Positions 51,520-59,642 of a stretch of 64,000 nt of DNA are shown in pieces. The stretch covers positions 3,703 through 67,702 of the forward strand of contig DAINSK010000019.1 of the NCBI GenBank assembly GCA_036741355.1, in the 5' to 3' direction. The stretch comes from JBBRGK01 sp036741355. GTDB lineage: Bacteria; Chloroflexota; Dehalococcoidia; CAUJGQ01. The position numbers and the translations under genes are program-made. Below the pieces are notes generated by a model. It was not told the origin of the DNA. It saw only the letters and a program-made list of their open reading frames with translations, and searched no databases. Position 1 is the stretch's first letter. Each line of letters opens with the position of its first letter.

Positions 51520-52221
51520 CTACATCGCGGACATGCTCGCTACGCGGGCTGCGTCGACAAGCGCCGTGAACAGCGCGCGGAAGTCGTCGATGACCTCGGG
51601 ACGCTCGGGGTGCCACTGCACTCCCACCACAAAACGATGCGCCGGGCTCTCGATACCCTCGACGATTCCGTCCGGGCTCATCGCAGATGGCAGCAACCCT
51701 TCGCCGAGCATGTCCGGGCGAATCGCCTGGTGGTGGCGGGAGTTCACGCGATGCGGCCCCGCGCCCAGCAGGTCCGCCAATTTGCTGCCTTCTTCGACTT
51801 GAACCGTGTGATAGCGCGAAGCGTGCGGTGGTTCGTCGAAGGCACGGTGACCATCGCCCGGGATGTGCTGCTGCAGCCGGCCGCCGAGAGCAACGTTGAG
51901 CACCTGGTGGCCGCGGCAAATCGCCAGAACGGGAATATCGCGCCGTAGAGCCGTGCGCACTAATGCAATCTCTGACTCGTCTCGCGGTAGATCCGGTGTC
52001 AATAGCGCAGCTGCCGGCTGCTCACCGTACAGAGCCGGGTCGATGTCAGTACCACCGGTCACGAGCAGCGCGTCAACGCCGTTCAGCAGGTGTTCTACAT
52101 CACACTCCGGCGCCGCAATCATCGGCTCGGCGCCCGCTTCGGTGACCCGCAGAATGTAATTGTCGTAGCCTTTAGCAGCACCCTGGCTGCCTACCGAGAT
52201 AGCAATTTTCGGGGTGTGCAT
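51520..52221 (-). CDS. Class I glutamine amidotransferase-like hydrolase (peptidase C26 / PuuD-like)
   Basis: 233 residues from the ATG at 52221 (MHTPKIAISVGSQGAAKGYD), with GGAGGC upstream. It has DALLVTGGTDIDPALYGEQP, the nucleophile Cys in IPVLAICRGHQVLNVALGGR, HHQAIRPDMLGEGL and the His-Glu of FVVGVQWHPERPE: the full C26 layout. Family members hydrolyse gamma-glutamyl bonds, for example gamma-glutamyl-GABA. Without polyamine genes nearby the substrate is open. An upstream start at 52353 is unlikely. Confidence 0.88.
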   Translation of the reverse strand: MHTPKIAISVGSQGAAKGYDNYILRVTEAGAEPMIAAPECDVEHLLNGVDALLVTGGTDIDPALYGEQPAAALLTPDLPRDESEIALVRTALRRDIPVLAICRGHQVLNVALGGRLQQHIPGDGHRAFDEPPHASRYHTVQVEEGSKLADLLGAGPHRVNSRHHQAIRPDMLGEGLLPSAMSPDGIVEGIESPAHRFVVGVQWHPERPEVIDDFRALFTALVDAARVASMSAM

Positions 52222-52256
52222 GGCGCCTCCACACACGTAATTGTAACAGATCTCTT

Positions 52257-53075
52257 CTATGTAATCAGCTTGCGACGAACGAGGAGCATTGCGATGTAGC
52301 CGAAGACCACGGTTTCGATCAGCAGCAAGGTGATATGGAAGAGGTCGGCCCATTGAGGCACACCGTTAAGGAAGTGCCGGAAGGTCGCAATAATCTGGGC
52401 GGGCGGCGTTGCCCAGGCAACTACCTGTAGCCAGCCCGGCAACCGTTCAATCGGAAAAAACGTGCCTGACAGCCAGAACAGCGGGATAATCACGACGTTA
52501 AAGTAGTAGCCGAGAAAGCTGATCGCGGGCGCCATCGCCGTAAAGCACAGCGTGAGCGCCCCGAAACAGAGGCCGAGCAGGTAGGCGACGGGGAGCACCA
52601 GTACGGCCATCGGCGACTGCACGATGCCGTAAGTTGGCGTCAAGGCGAGCAAGACCGCCAGGATGTAAAAGCTGTTGATCACCGAGCGGGTAGCCGCCCA
52701 CATTACTTCCCCCGCCACGATATCGTCGAGCGTCGCCGGCGTGGCGGCGACTGCGGTGTAGGTTCCCTGATTTTCCATGCGGAAATATGCGCCCCAGCCG
52801 CACTCAAACGTTGCCTGGAACATACCGAACTGCGCGAGGATGCCCGGCGCCAGGAACGCCACATAGGTGCCCGATCCCCCGAGACTTATGAAGTGACCGA
52901 GGCCGATGCCCATCGCCGTCAGAACCAGAATGGGCTCGACGAGCGGCATGATGAGCTCTGTCTTCCACAGTTTGAGGTAGACGTCGCGGTTACGCCGCCA
53001 CACGTTTAACGCGTGGTGCGATAAGTCGGGCAGGTTGAAGTTGTGCGATCGGAGTGCCCGTTGCGTGGCGATCAA
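52257..53075 (-). CDS. ABC-2 type transporter permease
   Basis: A 272-residue membrane protein with about six hydrophobic segments, LVEPILVLTAMGIGLGHFIS, VAFLAPGILAQFGMFQATFE, VINSFYILAVLLALTPTYGI and VVIIPLFWLSGTFFPIERLP. The last matches the NodJ/ABC-2 signature before a re-entrant helix. It overlaps the upstream ATPase gene by four bases, so the two form one exporter. The substrate (drug, lipid or polysaccharide) is unknown. Confidence 0.9.
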   Translation of the reverse strand: MIATQRALRSHNFNLPDLSHHALNVWRRNRDVYLKLWKTELIMPLVEPILVLTAMGIGLGHFISLGGSGTYVAFLAPGILAQFGMFQATFECGWGAYFRMENQGTYTAVAATPATLDDIVAGEVMWAATRSVINSFYILAVLLALTPTYGIVQSPMAVLVLPVAYLLGLCFGALTLCFTAMAPAISFLGYYFNVVIIPLFWLSGTFFPIERLPGWLQVVAWATPPAQIIATFRHFLNGVPQWADLFHITLLLIETVVFGYIAMLLVRRKLIT

Positions 53076-54028
53076 TCGAGTAACCCCCTGCCTGTCAGCC
53101 GCAGGAAGACGTCCTCCAGGTTGGCACGGCGCACAAAGATATCGTCGGCCGCGTCTTCGAAGCGCATCGCCAGCGACCCAACCGGTACGTCACAGAACAG
53201 GTAGATCGTGTCGCCGGTGTCTTCGATCTGGAGCCCCTCAACCATTGCGGCGGCTGCCAGGATCTCGTTGGTGCGACCTGGGGCCGGTCGAAGCTCAATG
53301 ACTTCGTTGCCGGCGTGCTCGCGCACCAGCGCCTCCGGCGTGCCCTGCACGAGAATGCGGCCCTGGTGCATGATTACCAGCCGATCGCAAAGGCGCGCCG
53401 CCTCGTCCATGTAGTGCGACGTCAACACCATCGTCATGCCTTGATCCTTAAGAGCGCGTAGCTGACGCCACACCAGGTGGCGAGCCTGCGGATCGAGCCC
53501 CGTTGTCGGCTCGTCGAGCACGAGCAAGGTTGGAGCGCTTATCAAGGCACGGGCGATGGTCAACCGTCGCTTGAGGCCGCCGGATAGCGCGTTGATTTTT
53601 TCGTTCCGCTTGTCGGTGAGCTGGAACAGGTCGAGAACTTCGTCGGCGCGGGCCGCTGCCACGGCGCGCGAGATGTCAAAGTAGCGCGCGTAGACAAGAA
53701 GGTTCTCACGCACGGTCAGGTCGCCATCCAGGTTGTCGTCCTGAGATACGACACCCAGGCGCGCTTTGATACGGCGATGATCGGAGCGAACATCGAGGCC
53801 GTCTACCAGTAGTTCACCGCCGCTTGGCGGCGACATACACGTGGTCATGCGCATCGTGCTGGTTTTCCCGGCGCCATTTGGACCGACGAAACCGAAGCAC
53901 TCGCCGTGTAAGACGTCGAAATCGATATGGTCTACGGCGGTGAAGTCACCGTAGCATTTGTAGAGAGAGCGGGCTGTGATGAGCGCTTGCACTGAATGGT
54001 CCTGCCGGTGTTTCTGCACCGGCGGCAC
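53072..54028 (-). CDS. ABC transporter ATP-binding protein (NodI/DrrA-like)
   Basis: 318 residues with Walker A GPNGAGKTSTMRMTT, signature LSGGLKRRLTIARAL and Walker B LLVLDEPTTGLDPQ, followed by the switch His in MVLTSHYMDEA. The C-terminal 90 residues form the extra domain of DrrA/NodI-type exporters. The first 15 residues may be upstream of the real start; the core begins at ITARSLYKCYGDFTAVDHID. It is the partner of the downstream permease. Confidence 0.92.
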   Translation of the reverse strand: MPPVQKHRQDHSVQALITARSLYKCYGDFTAVDHIDFDVLHGECFGFVGPNGAGKTSTMRMTTCMSPPSGGELLVDGLDVRSDHRRIKARLGVVSQDDNLDGDLTVRENLLVYARYFDISRAVAAARADEVLDLFQLTDKRNEKINALSGGLKRRLTIARALISAPTLLVLDEPTTGLDPQARHLVWRQLRALKDQGMTMVLTSHYMDEAARLCDRLVIMHQGRILVQGTPEALVREHAGNEVIELRPAPGRTNEILAAAAMVEGLQIEDTGDTIYLFCDVPVGSLAMRFEDAADDIFVRRANLEDVFLRLTGRGLLD

Positions 54029-54037
54029 CGGTGCGGG

Positions 54038-54892
54038 TTATTCGTCTTCGAACGTGCCGTCGTCGCGTACAACGCCTTCGTGTGCTTTTTGGTACTCGAG
54101 CAGGGTCACGTCCCCCTGACCGTGGGCCTCACCGTCGGTCTCCCAGCCTTCGCCCGTTTCGACCTCTTCGAGAATTTCCTCGTCCTCGTCGTCGTAACGG
54201 ATGAGCCCTTCCCGGGTGTACGGCCGAGGTGTCCCGTCTACTCCTGCGGGCGGGAACGACAGACGGCCAGAATTGGCTGCGGACTGGAGCGTCTCCTTGA
54301 TGATGATGCGCGCGGTATCGCTGCCCAGTTGCGAGATTGCCGCCGCGTATTCATTGCCGCCCTTCATCAGATTAATCAGCCGCAGGGCAATTCGCGATTC
54401 AATCTGTCCGAGTGCATCGCCCGCCGCGTTCGTAGCGAGCAGGAGGTTGCCGTCGGGCCGCAAATGAACACGTTCGCCTGGAGTCATGTGCGACAGCGCG
54501 TCTTTACGGGGCCGCTGAAGCACCGTGAGTCCTGTCTTGCCTGTTTCTTCGACAAAGAGCTTCGGATCGACTTTGTCTCGCGGAGCCGCGCCGGCGTCGG
54601 ATTCGATCTCAGCTTTCTTTTCCAGTGCGGCGATGTTTTTCTTAGCGATCTGGTTGGTCGGGTCCAGCTTCAGTGCCCGGCCATAGGCTTCACGCGCTTC
54701 CTTATATTTGCCGAGTGCCATGAGGGCGCGGCCAAGCCTGTTGAACGCATCGCCGTCACGCTGGCCGGTCATTTCGAGAACGGACAGGTTAACCGTAACC
54801 GCTTCTTCCCAGCGGCTTTGCATGGCAAGACGAATCGCTTGCTCAGTGCGCTGCTTGCGGAGGCGGCTGAGCTCGTCTGTCCGATAGACCAT
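54038..54892 (-). CDS. TPR-repeat protein
   Basis: 284 residues. Near the N-terminus, QAIRLAMQSRWEEAVTVNLS and AFNRLGRALMALGKYKEARE with YGRALKLDPTN give two tetratricopeptide repeats, followed by a coiled-coil-like linker. The central part (GKTGLTVLQRPRKDALSHMT, GNLLLATNAAGDALGQIESR, AISQLGSDTARIIIKETLQS) is not assigned to a domain that I know. The C-terminus is strongly acidic (YDDEDEEILEEVETGEGWET). The protein is probably a cytoplasmic adaptor. It ends 9 bases before the ABC ATPase gene. Confidence 0.75.
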   Translation of the reverse strand: MVYRTDELSRLRKQRTEQAIRLAMQSRWEEAVTVNLSVLEMTGQRDGDAFNRLGRALMALGKYKEAREAYGRALKLDPTNQIAKKNIAALEKKAEIESDAGAAPRDKVDPKLFVEETGKTGLTVLQRPRKDALSHMTPGERVHLRPDGNLLLATNAAGDALGQIESRIALRLINLMKGGNEYAAAISQLGSDTARIIIKETLQSAANSGRLSFPPAGVDGTPRPYTREGLIRYDDEDEEILEEVETGEGWETDGEAHGQGDVTLLEYQKAHEGVVRDDGTFEDE

Positions 54893-55069
54893 AGACCGGC
54901 ACCTTAACCGTAGGCTCCGCGCATTGTATGCGCTGATATTTATGCCCGCAAGGGAGTTCCGCGGCTATTTTGACAGGATTGTGCCCGTGGTCACAATTAA
55001 TGGTAGACAAGCGTTTCTCGGCGGCAGTTAGAGTCGATCGTTGAAGGGCTTGATTTCTTGACTACGGCC

Positions 55070-55124
55070 GCGCGGCTCGGCTAGCATTTGATTCTGGCAT
55101 GGTATCCGGGCCGGGCGGCTAGCT
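55070..55124 (+). repeat. 55-bp direct repeat, copy 1 (left side of the gap)
   Basis: Identical to 55225-55279. It ends with GGGCGGCTAGCT, the first 12 bases of the following tRNA-Val gene, and is cut off by the N run. The exact 55-bp identity looks like a shared assembly k-mer rather than biology. Confidence 0.85.
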
Positions 55125-55224
55125 NNNNNNNNNNNNNNNNNNNNNNNNNNNNNNNNNNNNNNNNNNNNNNNNNNNNNNNNNNNNNNNNNNNNNNNNNNNN
55201 NNNNNNNNNNNNNNNNNNNNNNNN
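55125..55224. other. Assembly gap (100 N)
   Basis: Exactly 100 N, a conventional placeholder of unknown true size. Both sides carry the same 55-bp sequence, so the two contigs may in fact overlap and no sequence may be missing, or a tandem tRNA-Val array may have collapsed here. Confidence 0.95.
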
Positions 55225-55279
55225 GCGCGGCTCGGCTAGCATTTGATTCTGGCATGGTATCCGGGCCGGGCGGCTAGCT
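55225..55279 (+). repeat. 55-bp direct repeat, copy 2 (right side of the gap)
   Basis: Identical to 55070-55124. Its last 12 bases are the beginning of the complete tRNA-Val(CAC) gene. Confidence 0.85.
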
Positions 55280-55341
55280 CAGCTGGTTAGAGCGCTTCGT
55301 TCACACCGAAGAGGTCACTGGTTCGAGTCCAGTGTCGCCCA
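55268..55341 (+). tRNA. tRNA-Val (CAC)
   Basis: Acceptor GGGCGGC pairs with GTCGCCC (one G-U). The D arm is GCTC/GAGC, the anticodon arm is CTTCG-TTCACAC-CGAAG with anticodon CAC, and the T arm is ACTGG-TTCGAGT-CCAGT. Discriminator A; CCA is not fully encoded (ACC then G). 74 nt. Confidence 0.95.
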
Positions 55342-55376
55342 CCGGACAGTGGCCGGGCAACCGGCAAGTGGCATAG

Positions 55377-55461
55377 GCCGAAGTGGCGGAACCGGCAGAC
55401 GCGCTACATTCAGGGTGTAGTGAGCTTTACGCTCGTGGGAGTTCAAATCTCCCCTTCGGCA
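55377..55461 (+). tRNA. tRNA-Leu (CAG)
   Basis: Acceptor GCCGAAG/CTTCGGC. The anticodon arm is CTACA-TTCAGGG-TGTAG with anticodon CAG, a long variable arm (GAGC-TTTAC-GCTC) marks class II, and the T arm is GGGAG-TTCAAAT-CTCCC. Discriminator A followed by an encoded CCA at 55462-55464. Confidence 0.95.
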
Positions 55462-55482
55462 CCAGGCCCCTTCACATTTCCT

Positions 55483-55556
55483 GCGCTCGTAGCTCAGTTG
55501 GATAGAGCGTCAGTTTGCGGAACTGAAGGTCGTGGGTTCGAGTCCCGCCGAGCGCA
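55483..55556 (+). tRNA. tRNA-Arg (GCG)
   Basis: Acceptor GCGCTCG/CGAGCGC, D arm GCTC/GAGC, anticodon arm TCAGT-TTGCGGA-ACTGA with anticodon GCG (reads CGC), T arm GTGGG-TTCGAGT-CCCGC, discriminator A and encoded CCA at 55557-55559. A20 in the D loop fits arginine identity. G34 is unusual here, since most bacteria use ACG (inosine) for this box. Confidence 0.92.
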
Positions 55557-55586
55557 CCAGTCTGGCGCAGCGATGATGAACGTTTG

Positions 55587-55608
55587 AAGCGGCCGAAGGG
55601 CCGCTTTT
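55587..55608 (+). terminator. Rho-independent terminator after tRNA-Arg
   Basis: AAGCGGCC-GAAG-GGCCGCTT, a perfect 8-bp stem with a GAAG tetraloop, then TTTTGC. It lies 28 bases after the tRNA-Arg CCA and before the ribosome-binding site of the next gene. Confidence 0.7.
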
Positions 55609-55644
55609 GCTTATATCCGGTATGTACCGAACGAGGAGCCAGAT

Positions 55645-56013
55645 ATGATCCCTGAAGGAACCAAGCCGAACGAGGACGAGCGCTATCTGTCGCTCGGCGC
55701 CGTGGCTGGCCGCTTCCTCGTCCGCATCGACGATGTCCACCGCTGGATCGCCCAGGGCAGACTCAAGACCGTAACCGGGCCGCGGGGAAAGACGCTTATC
55801 CCTGAGAGCGCCCTCCTCGACTTCCAACGGACCGCCTATAGACGTGAAAACTACAACGGTACCGACCATGGGCTGCACTCCTGGCCGACCGACATCCCGG
55901 AAGTGTCGAACCTGCCGATGATCCCCGTCCAGAACTTCCAGCAGGCTGAAGCCAACGCGCCGATCTGGCCGTTTCCGCACGCAAAGCCTAGAATGGCCGC
56001 AAAGGGCGATTAG
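55645..56013 (+). CDS. Small helix-turn-helix (excisionase-type) protein between tRNA genes
   Basis: 122 residues from an ATG with GAGGAG six bases upstream. YLSLGAVAGRFLVRIDDVHR then WIAQGRLKTVTGPRGKTLIP fits the MerR-like/excisionase (HTH_17) pattern of recognition helix plus wing. The C-terminal half (HGLHSWPTDIPEVSNLPMIP) is Pro-rich and unassigned. The last ten bases, including the stop, lie inside the tRNA-Val(UAC) gene. It may be a relic of an element integrated at a tRNA or a small regulator of its own. Confidence 0.7.
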   Translation: MIPEGTKPNEDERYLSLGAVAGRFLVRIDDVHRWIAQGRLKTVTGPRGKTLIPESALLDFQRTAYRRENYNGTDHGLHSWPTDIPEVSNLPMIPVQNFQQAEANAPIWPFPHAKPRMAAKGD

Positions 56014-56077
56014 CTCAGTTGGCTAGAGCATCTCGCTTACACCGAGAGGGTCAGAGGTTCGAGTCCTCTATCGCCCA
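56004..56077 (+). tRNA. tRNA-Val (UAC)
   Basis: Acceptor GGGCGAT/ATCGCCC, D arm GCTC/GAGC, anticodon arm TCTCG-CTTACAC-CGAGA with anticodon TAC, T arm AGAGG-TTCGAGT-CCTCT, discriminator A. CCA is not encoded (ACCG follows). The 5' end overlaps the preceding coding region by ten bases. Confidence 0.95.
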
Positions 56078-56163
56078 CCGCACCCGCACCTCTTTCATTT
56101 GCAGCGGACCACTTTTTCTAGATGGTTCCGCTGGCTGCCACCGTCAGTGGGGGATGAGCCGCC

Positions 56164-57819
56164 ATGCCAAGCATGAGTCTTCACGAATGGCGAGAAGCAA
56201 CCTACGCGAGGGCCCTCAAGCGTGGGGCCGAGCGCCAACCGGAATTTGAAACGACCGGCGCGATGTCGATCGCTCCCCTCTATACGCCCGAAAGCCTGAA
56301 CGGCTGGAACTACCAGGAGCAACTGGGATATCCGGGCGAGTTCCCGTACACGCGCGGCGTCCAGCCGACGATGTACCGTGGCCGCTTCTGGACGATGCGC
56401 CAGTACGCCGGATTCGCCGACGCCGAGGAGTCAAACCGTCGGTACCGTTACCTGCTGGAGCAGGGACAGACGGGGCTATCGGTCGCTTTCGATCTGCCGA
56501 CGCAGATCGGCTACGACTCCGATGACGAGATGGCCCAGGGCGAGGTCGGCAAGGTCGGCGTCGCAATTGACAGCCTGCTCGACATGGAGATCCTGTTCAA
56601 CCAGATCCCGCTGGAACAGGTCACGACCTCGATGACCATCAACGCGACCGCGCCGATCTTGCTGGCACTGTACGTGGCCGTGGCGCGGAAACAGGGTGCT
56701 GACCTCACGAAGCTCGGCGGCACGATTCAGAACGATATTTTGAAGGAGTACGTCGCCCGCGGCACCTACATCTTCCCGCCGAAGCCGTCGATGCGGCTGA
56801 TTACCGACGTTTTCGCATGGTGTAAAGACAACCTGCCCGCCTGGAACACGATCTCGATCAGCGGCTATCACATGCGCGAGGCGGGCTCTACGGCGGCGCA
56901 AGAGATCGCCTTCACGCTCGCCGATGCTATCGCCTACGTTGAGGCCGCTCAGAATATCGGGCTGAAGTTCGACGAGTTCGGGCCGCGCCTCTCCTTCTTT
57001 TTCGCCTGCCATAACAACTTCCTCGAGGAAGTGGCAAAGTTCCGCGCCGCGCGCCGGCTGTGGGCAAAGATCGCGCGCGATCGTTTCGGTAGTACAGACC
57101 CGCGATCGCAGATGCTGCGCTTCCATACGCAGACCGGCGGCGCAACATTGACGGCCCAGCAGCCGGACAACAACATCGTGCGCACGACGATCCAGGCATT
57201 GGCCGCGGTGCTCGGCGGAACACAGTCTTTGCATACCAACTCGAAGGACGAAGCGCTGGCGTTGCCGAGTGAGCACGCTGTGCAGATCGCGCTGCGGACG
57301 CAGCAGGTGATCGCGTACGAGTCCGGCTCGGGCGACACGGTTGATCCGCTCGCCGGCTCGTATTTTGTAGAAAGCCTGACCGACAGCCTCGAGGCAGATG
57401 CGCTGAAGCTGATCGAGCGCATCGACTCACTGGGCGGCGCGGTCACCGGCATCGAAAACGGCTTCCAGCAGCGTGAGATCCAGGAGGCGGCCTACCGCCT
57501 GCAGATGGACATGGAGAAGGGGCGACGTGTAATCGTCGGCGTCAACCGCTTCCAGACAGAAGAGCCGCCGGTCGAAGGGCTGATGCGCGTCGATCCTCGC
57601 GTGGGCGAGCGCCAGTGCGCGAAAATCGCAAAAGTACGCCGCGAGCGCGACGAAGCGCAGGTACGGCAGGTGCTGGTGCGAATCGAGCAGGCGGCCCGCG
57701 GTACCGAAAACATGATGCCCCTGTTTGTCGAAGCCGTCGAAGCATATGCGACCATAGGAGAGATATGCGACGTGCTGCGCGGCGTCTTCGGCGAACAGCG
57801 TGACGCGCTGGTCTTCTAA
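56164..57819 (+). CDS. Methylmalonyl-CoA mutase large (catalytic) subunit
   Basis: 551 residues with the substrate barrel: FPYTRGVQPTMYRGRFWTMR, the active-site Tyr in RQYAGFADAEESNRRYRYLL, GQTGLSVAFDLPTQIGYDSD, the Arg in PPKPSMRLITDV and the His in NTISISGYHMREAGST. It lacks the B12 domain, which is supplied by the gene at 59235. Equilibrates (R)-methylmalonyl-CoA and succinyl-CoA. It is a close paralogue of 42137-43813. The mce, B12 subunit and meaB genes in the same operon make methylmalonyl-CoA the natural substrate. GGGGGATGAG precedes the start. Confidence 0.94.
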   Translation: MPSMSLHEWREATYARALKRGAERQPEFETTGAMSIAPLYTPESLNGWNYQEQLGYPGEFPYTRGVQPTMYRGRFWTMRQYAGFADAEESNRRYRYLLEQGQTGLSVAFDLPTQIGYDSDDEMAQGEVGKVGVAIDSLLDMEILFNQIPLEQVTTSMTINATAPILLALYVAVARKQGADLTKLGGTIQNDILKEYVARGTYIFPPKPSMRLITDVFAWCKDNLPAWNTISISGYHMREAGSTAAQEIAFTLADAIAYVEAAQNIGLKFDEFGPRLSFFFACHNNFLEEVAKFRAARRLWAKIARDRFGSTDPRSQMLRFHTQTGGATLTAQQPDNNIVRTTIQALAAVLGGTQSLHTNSKDEALALPSEHAVQIALRTQQVIAYESGSGDTVDPLAGSYFVESLTDSLEADALKLIERIDSLGGAVTGIENGFQQREIQEAAYRLQMDMEKGRRVIVGVNRFQTEEPPVEGLMRVDPRVGERQCAKIAKVRRERDEAQVRQVLVRIEQAARGTENMMPLFVEAVEAYATIGEICDVLRGVFGEQRDALVF

Positions 57820-57888
57820 GTTGGAGTGTCCATACCCACAAATGTAGTCCAGAGCGAAACGGCTGGTGGTCAGATAAGGAGGGGCGCG

Positions 57889-58347
57889 ATGGCAACCCGC
57901 GATTCGGTTCTCCGAGAGCTTGAAACCAACAACACCAATCTGCTGCAAGAATTGCAGGGTATGCCAGAGGAAAAGCTGAAGGAGCCCTTCTTGGGCACCT
58001 GGTCGGCGCGCGAGATTCTGGTACACCTCGGCAGCTGGTACGACATGATGGGCCAGGCGATGGAACGGATGGGCCGCGGTGAACGGCCCGGACCAGAAGG
58101 AGTGGACCTATCCGACTCCGACGGGATGAACGCAAAATACGTCGATGCCGCACGGGGCAAGAGCGTTGCCGAGGTACAAAAGGGTCTGGAAACGGGGTTG
58201 GCCCGGTTTGAGGGCGGTGTAAAGGCGTTGCCGGAGGACCGTTTTGCCGAAGGTAAGACGGCGATGCGCATCCTGGAGACGATGGCCGGTCATCCGCTCG
58301 AGCATATCGAGGGTATTCGGCACTGGAAGAGCCGGGGCACTGCATGA
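57889..58347 (+). CDS. DinB-like/DUF664-type protein
   Basis: 152 residues from the ATG at 57889 (AAGGAGGGG four bases upstream; an in-frame start at 57826 lacks one). A four-helix-bundle outline: ATRDSVLRELETNNTNLLQE, LGTWSAREILVHLGSWYDMM with a metal-type His, and ILETMAGHPLEHIEGIRHWK with a second and third His. It fits the DinB/mycothiol-dependent-isomerase-like superfamily, whose members are often of unknown function. It is inserted between the mutase and epimerase genes on the same transcript. Confidence 0.75.
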   Translation: MATRDSVLRELETNNTNLLQELQGMPEEKLKEPFLGTWSAREILVHLGSWYDMMGQAMERMGRGERPGPEGVDLSDSDGMNAKYVDAARGKSVAEVQKGLETGLARFEGGVKALPEDRFAEGKTAMRILETMAGHPLEHIEGIRHWKSRGTA

Positions 58348-58381
58348 GTTTCGGTAGCCGGCGATTGCCGGAGGAGGACAG

Positions 58382-59221
58382 ATGCTAACGAAGATCCACC
58401 ACGTCGGTGTGGTCGTGCGCAGCGCCGATGAGGCGCTGCGTTTTTACCGTGACGTGTTCGGCCTGTCCGTTGCAAAAGACGAGGTCATCGAGGACCAAGG
58501 CGTGCGTGGCGTTCTCCTGCCGGTCGGCGATACAGAGATCGAGTTGCTCGAGCCAACACGGGAAGGAACCGGAGTGGCGCGCTTCCTGGAAAAGGGCGAG
58601 GGCATGCACCACGTCTGTTTTGAAACCGACGACGTTGGCGCCGAGCTTGATGCGGCGAAGGCGAAGGGGCTGCGTTTGATCGACGAAAAGCCGCGGCAAG
58701 GTCTGGCCGGCATGATCGGCTTTCTGCACCCGGCCGCGACGAGAGGCGTGTTGGTCGAGTTCGCGACCCCGCCGCATGGGGCCCACGGTTCGCCGCCCGG
58801 TCCGCTGGTGCGCAACTTCGACCACCTCGTCGTCGCCACGAAAGACCTCGACGGGGGCGTCCAGACATGGAAAGACAATTTTGGCCTCAACGCGAACGTG
58901 CCAAGCGAAATACCCGCGCTTGGCATCAAGAATGTGGTGCTGCCGGTAGCGGGCGCCAAGGCGTTCGTCGAGCTTGTGAGCCCGCTCGGTGACGGCGGAG
59001 CGGTAGAGAAGTTCTTGACCGAGCGCGGCGAAGGGCTGTTCTTGATTTCAATTGAAGTCGGGAACCTGGATAGTACGGTGGCTGGTCTGCGCGACAAGGG
59101 GTTGCGCGTCGGCGACCCGGTAGTCATGGCGGGCGGCAACCGGCTCGCATTTCTCAGTCCGCGCAACACGAATGGAGTCTCGATTCAATTGCTCGAACGC
59201 GCCGGCACGGCGGCAGGCTAG
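58382..59221 (+). CDS. mce: Methylmalonyl-CoA epimerase with a second VOC domain
   Basis: 279 residues; ordinary epimerases are about 135-150. The N-terminal half (to about 135) is a normal epimerase: KIHHVGVVVRSADEALRFYR, IELLEPTREGTGVARFLEKG, the metal His in EGMHHVCFETDD and Glu in GVLVEFATPP. The C-terminal half is another VOC domain (NFDHLVVATKDLDGGVQTWK, GAKAFVELVSPLGDGGAVEK) in which the second His is replaced (EGLFLISIEV) and the last Glu is Gln (VSIQLLE). Its metal site is thus probably lost. The gene links (S)- and (R)-methylmalonyl-CoA in the operon. GGAGGAGG precedes the ATG. Confidence 0.88.
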   Translation: MLTKIHHVGVVVRSADEALRFYRDVFGLSVAKDEVIEDQGVRGVLLPVGDTEIELLEPTREGTGVARFLEKGEGMHHVCFETDDVGAELDAAKAKGLRLIDEKPRQGLAGMIGFLHPAATRGVLVEFATPPHGAHGSPPGPLVRNFDHLVVATKDLDGGVQTWKDNFGLNANVPSEIPALGIKNVVLPVAGAKAFVELVSPLGDGGAVEKFLTERGEGLFLISIEVGNLDSTVAGLRDKGLRVGDPVVMAGGNRLAFLSPRNTNGVSIQLLERAGTAAG

Positions 59222-59234
59222 GAACGGGAGCGGA

Positions 59235-59638
<404 letters not shown>

Positions 59639-59642
<4 letters not shown>

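Larger units (their letters stand above)
54893..55267. other. Intergenic region with scaffold gap
   Basis: Between the TPR gene and the first complete tRNA. It holds 177 bp of AT-richer sequence, a 55-bp direct copy, 100 N and the start of the second copy. No gene is seen. Confidence 0.7.

Noticed and set aside
50054..51802. A 582-residue plus-strand open frame
   Set aside because: It lies opposite gyrA and the start of the amidotransferase gene. It is a codon-bias shadow with no family motifs; gyrA on the minus strand is certain.
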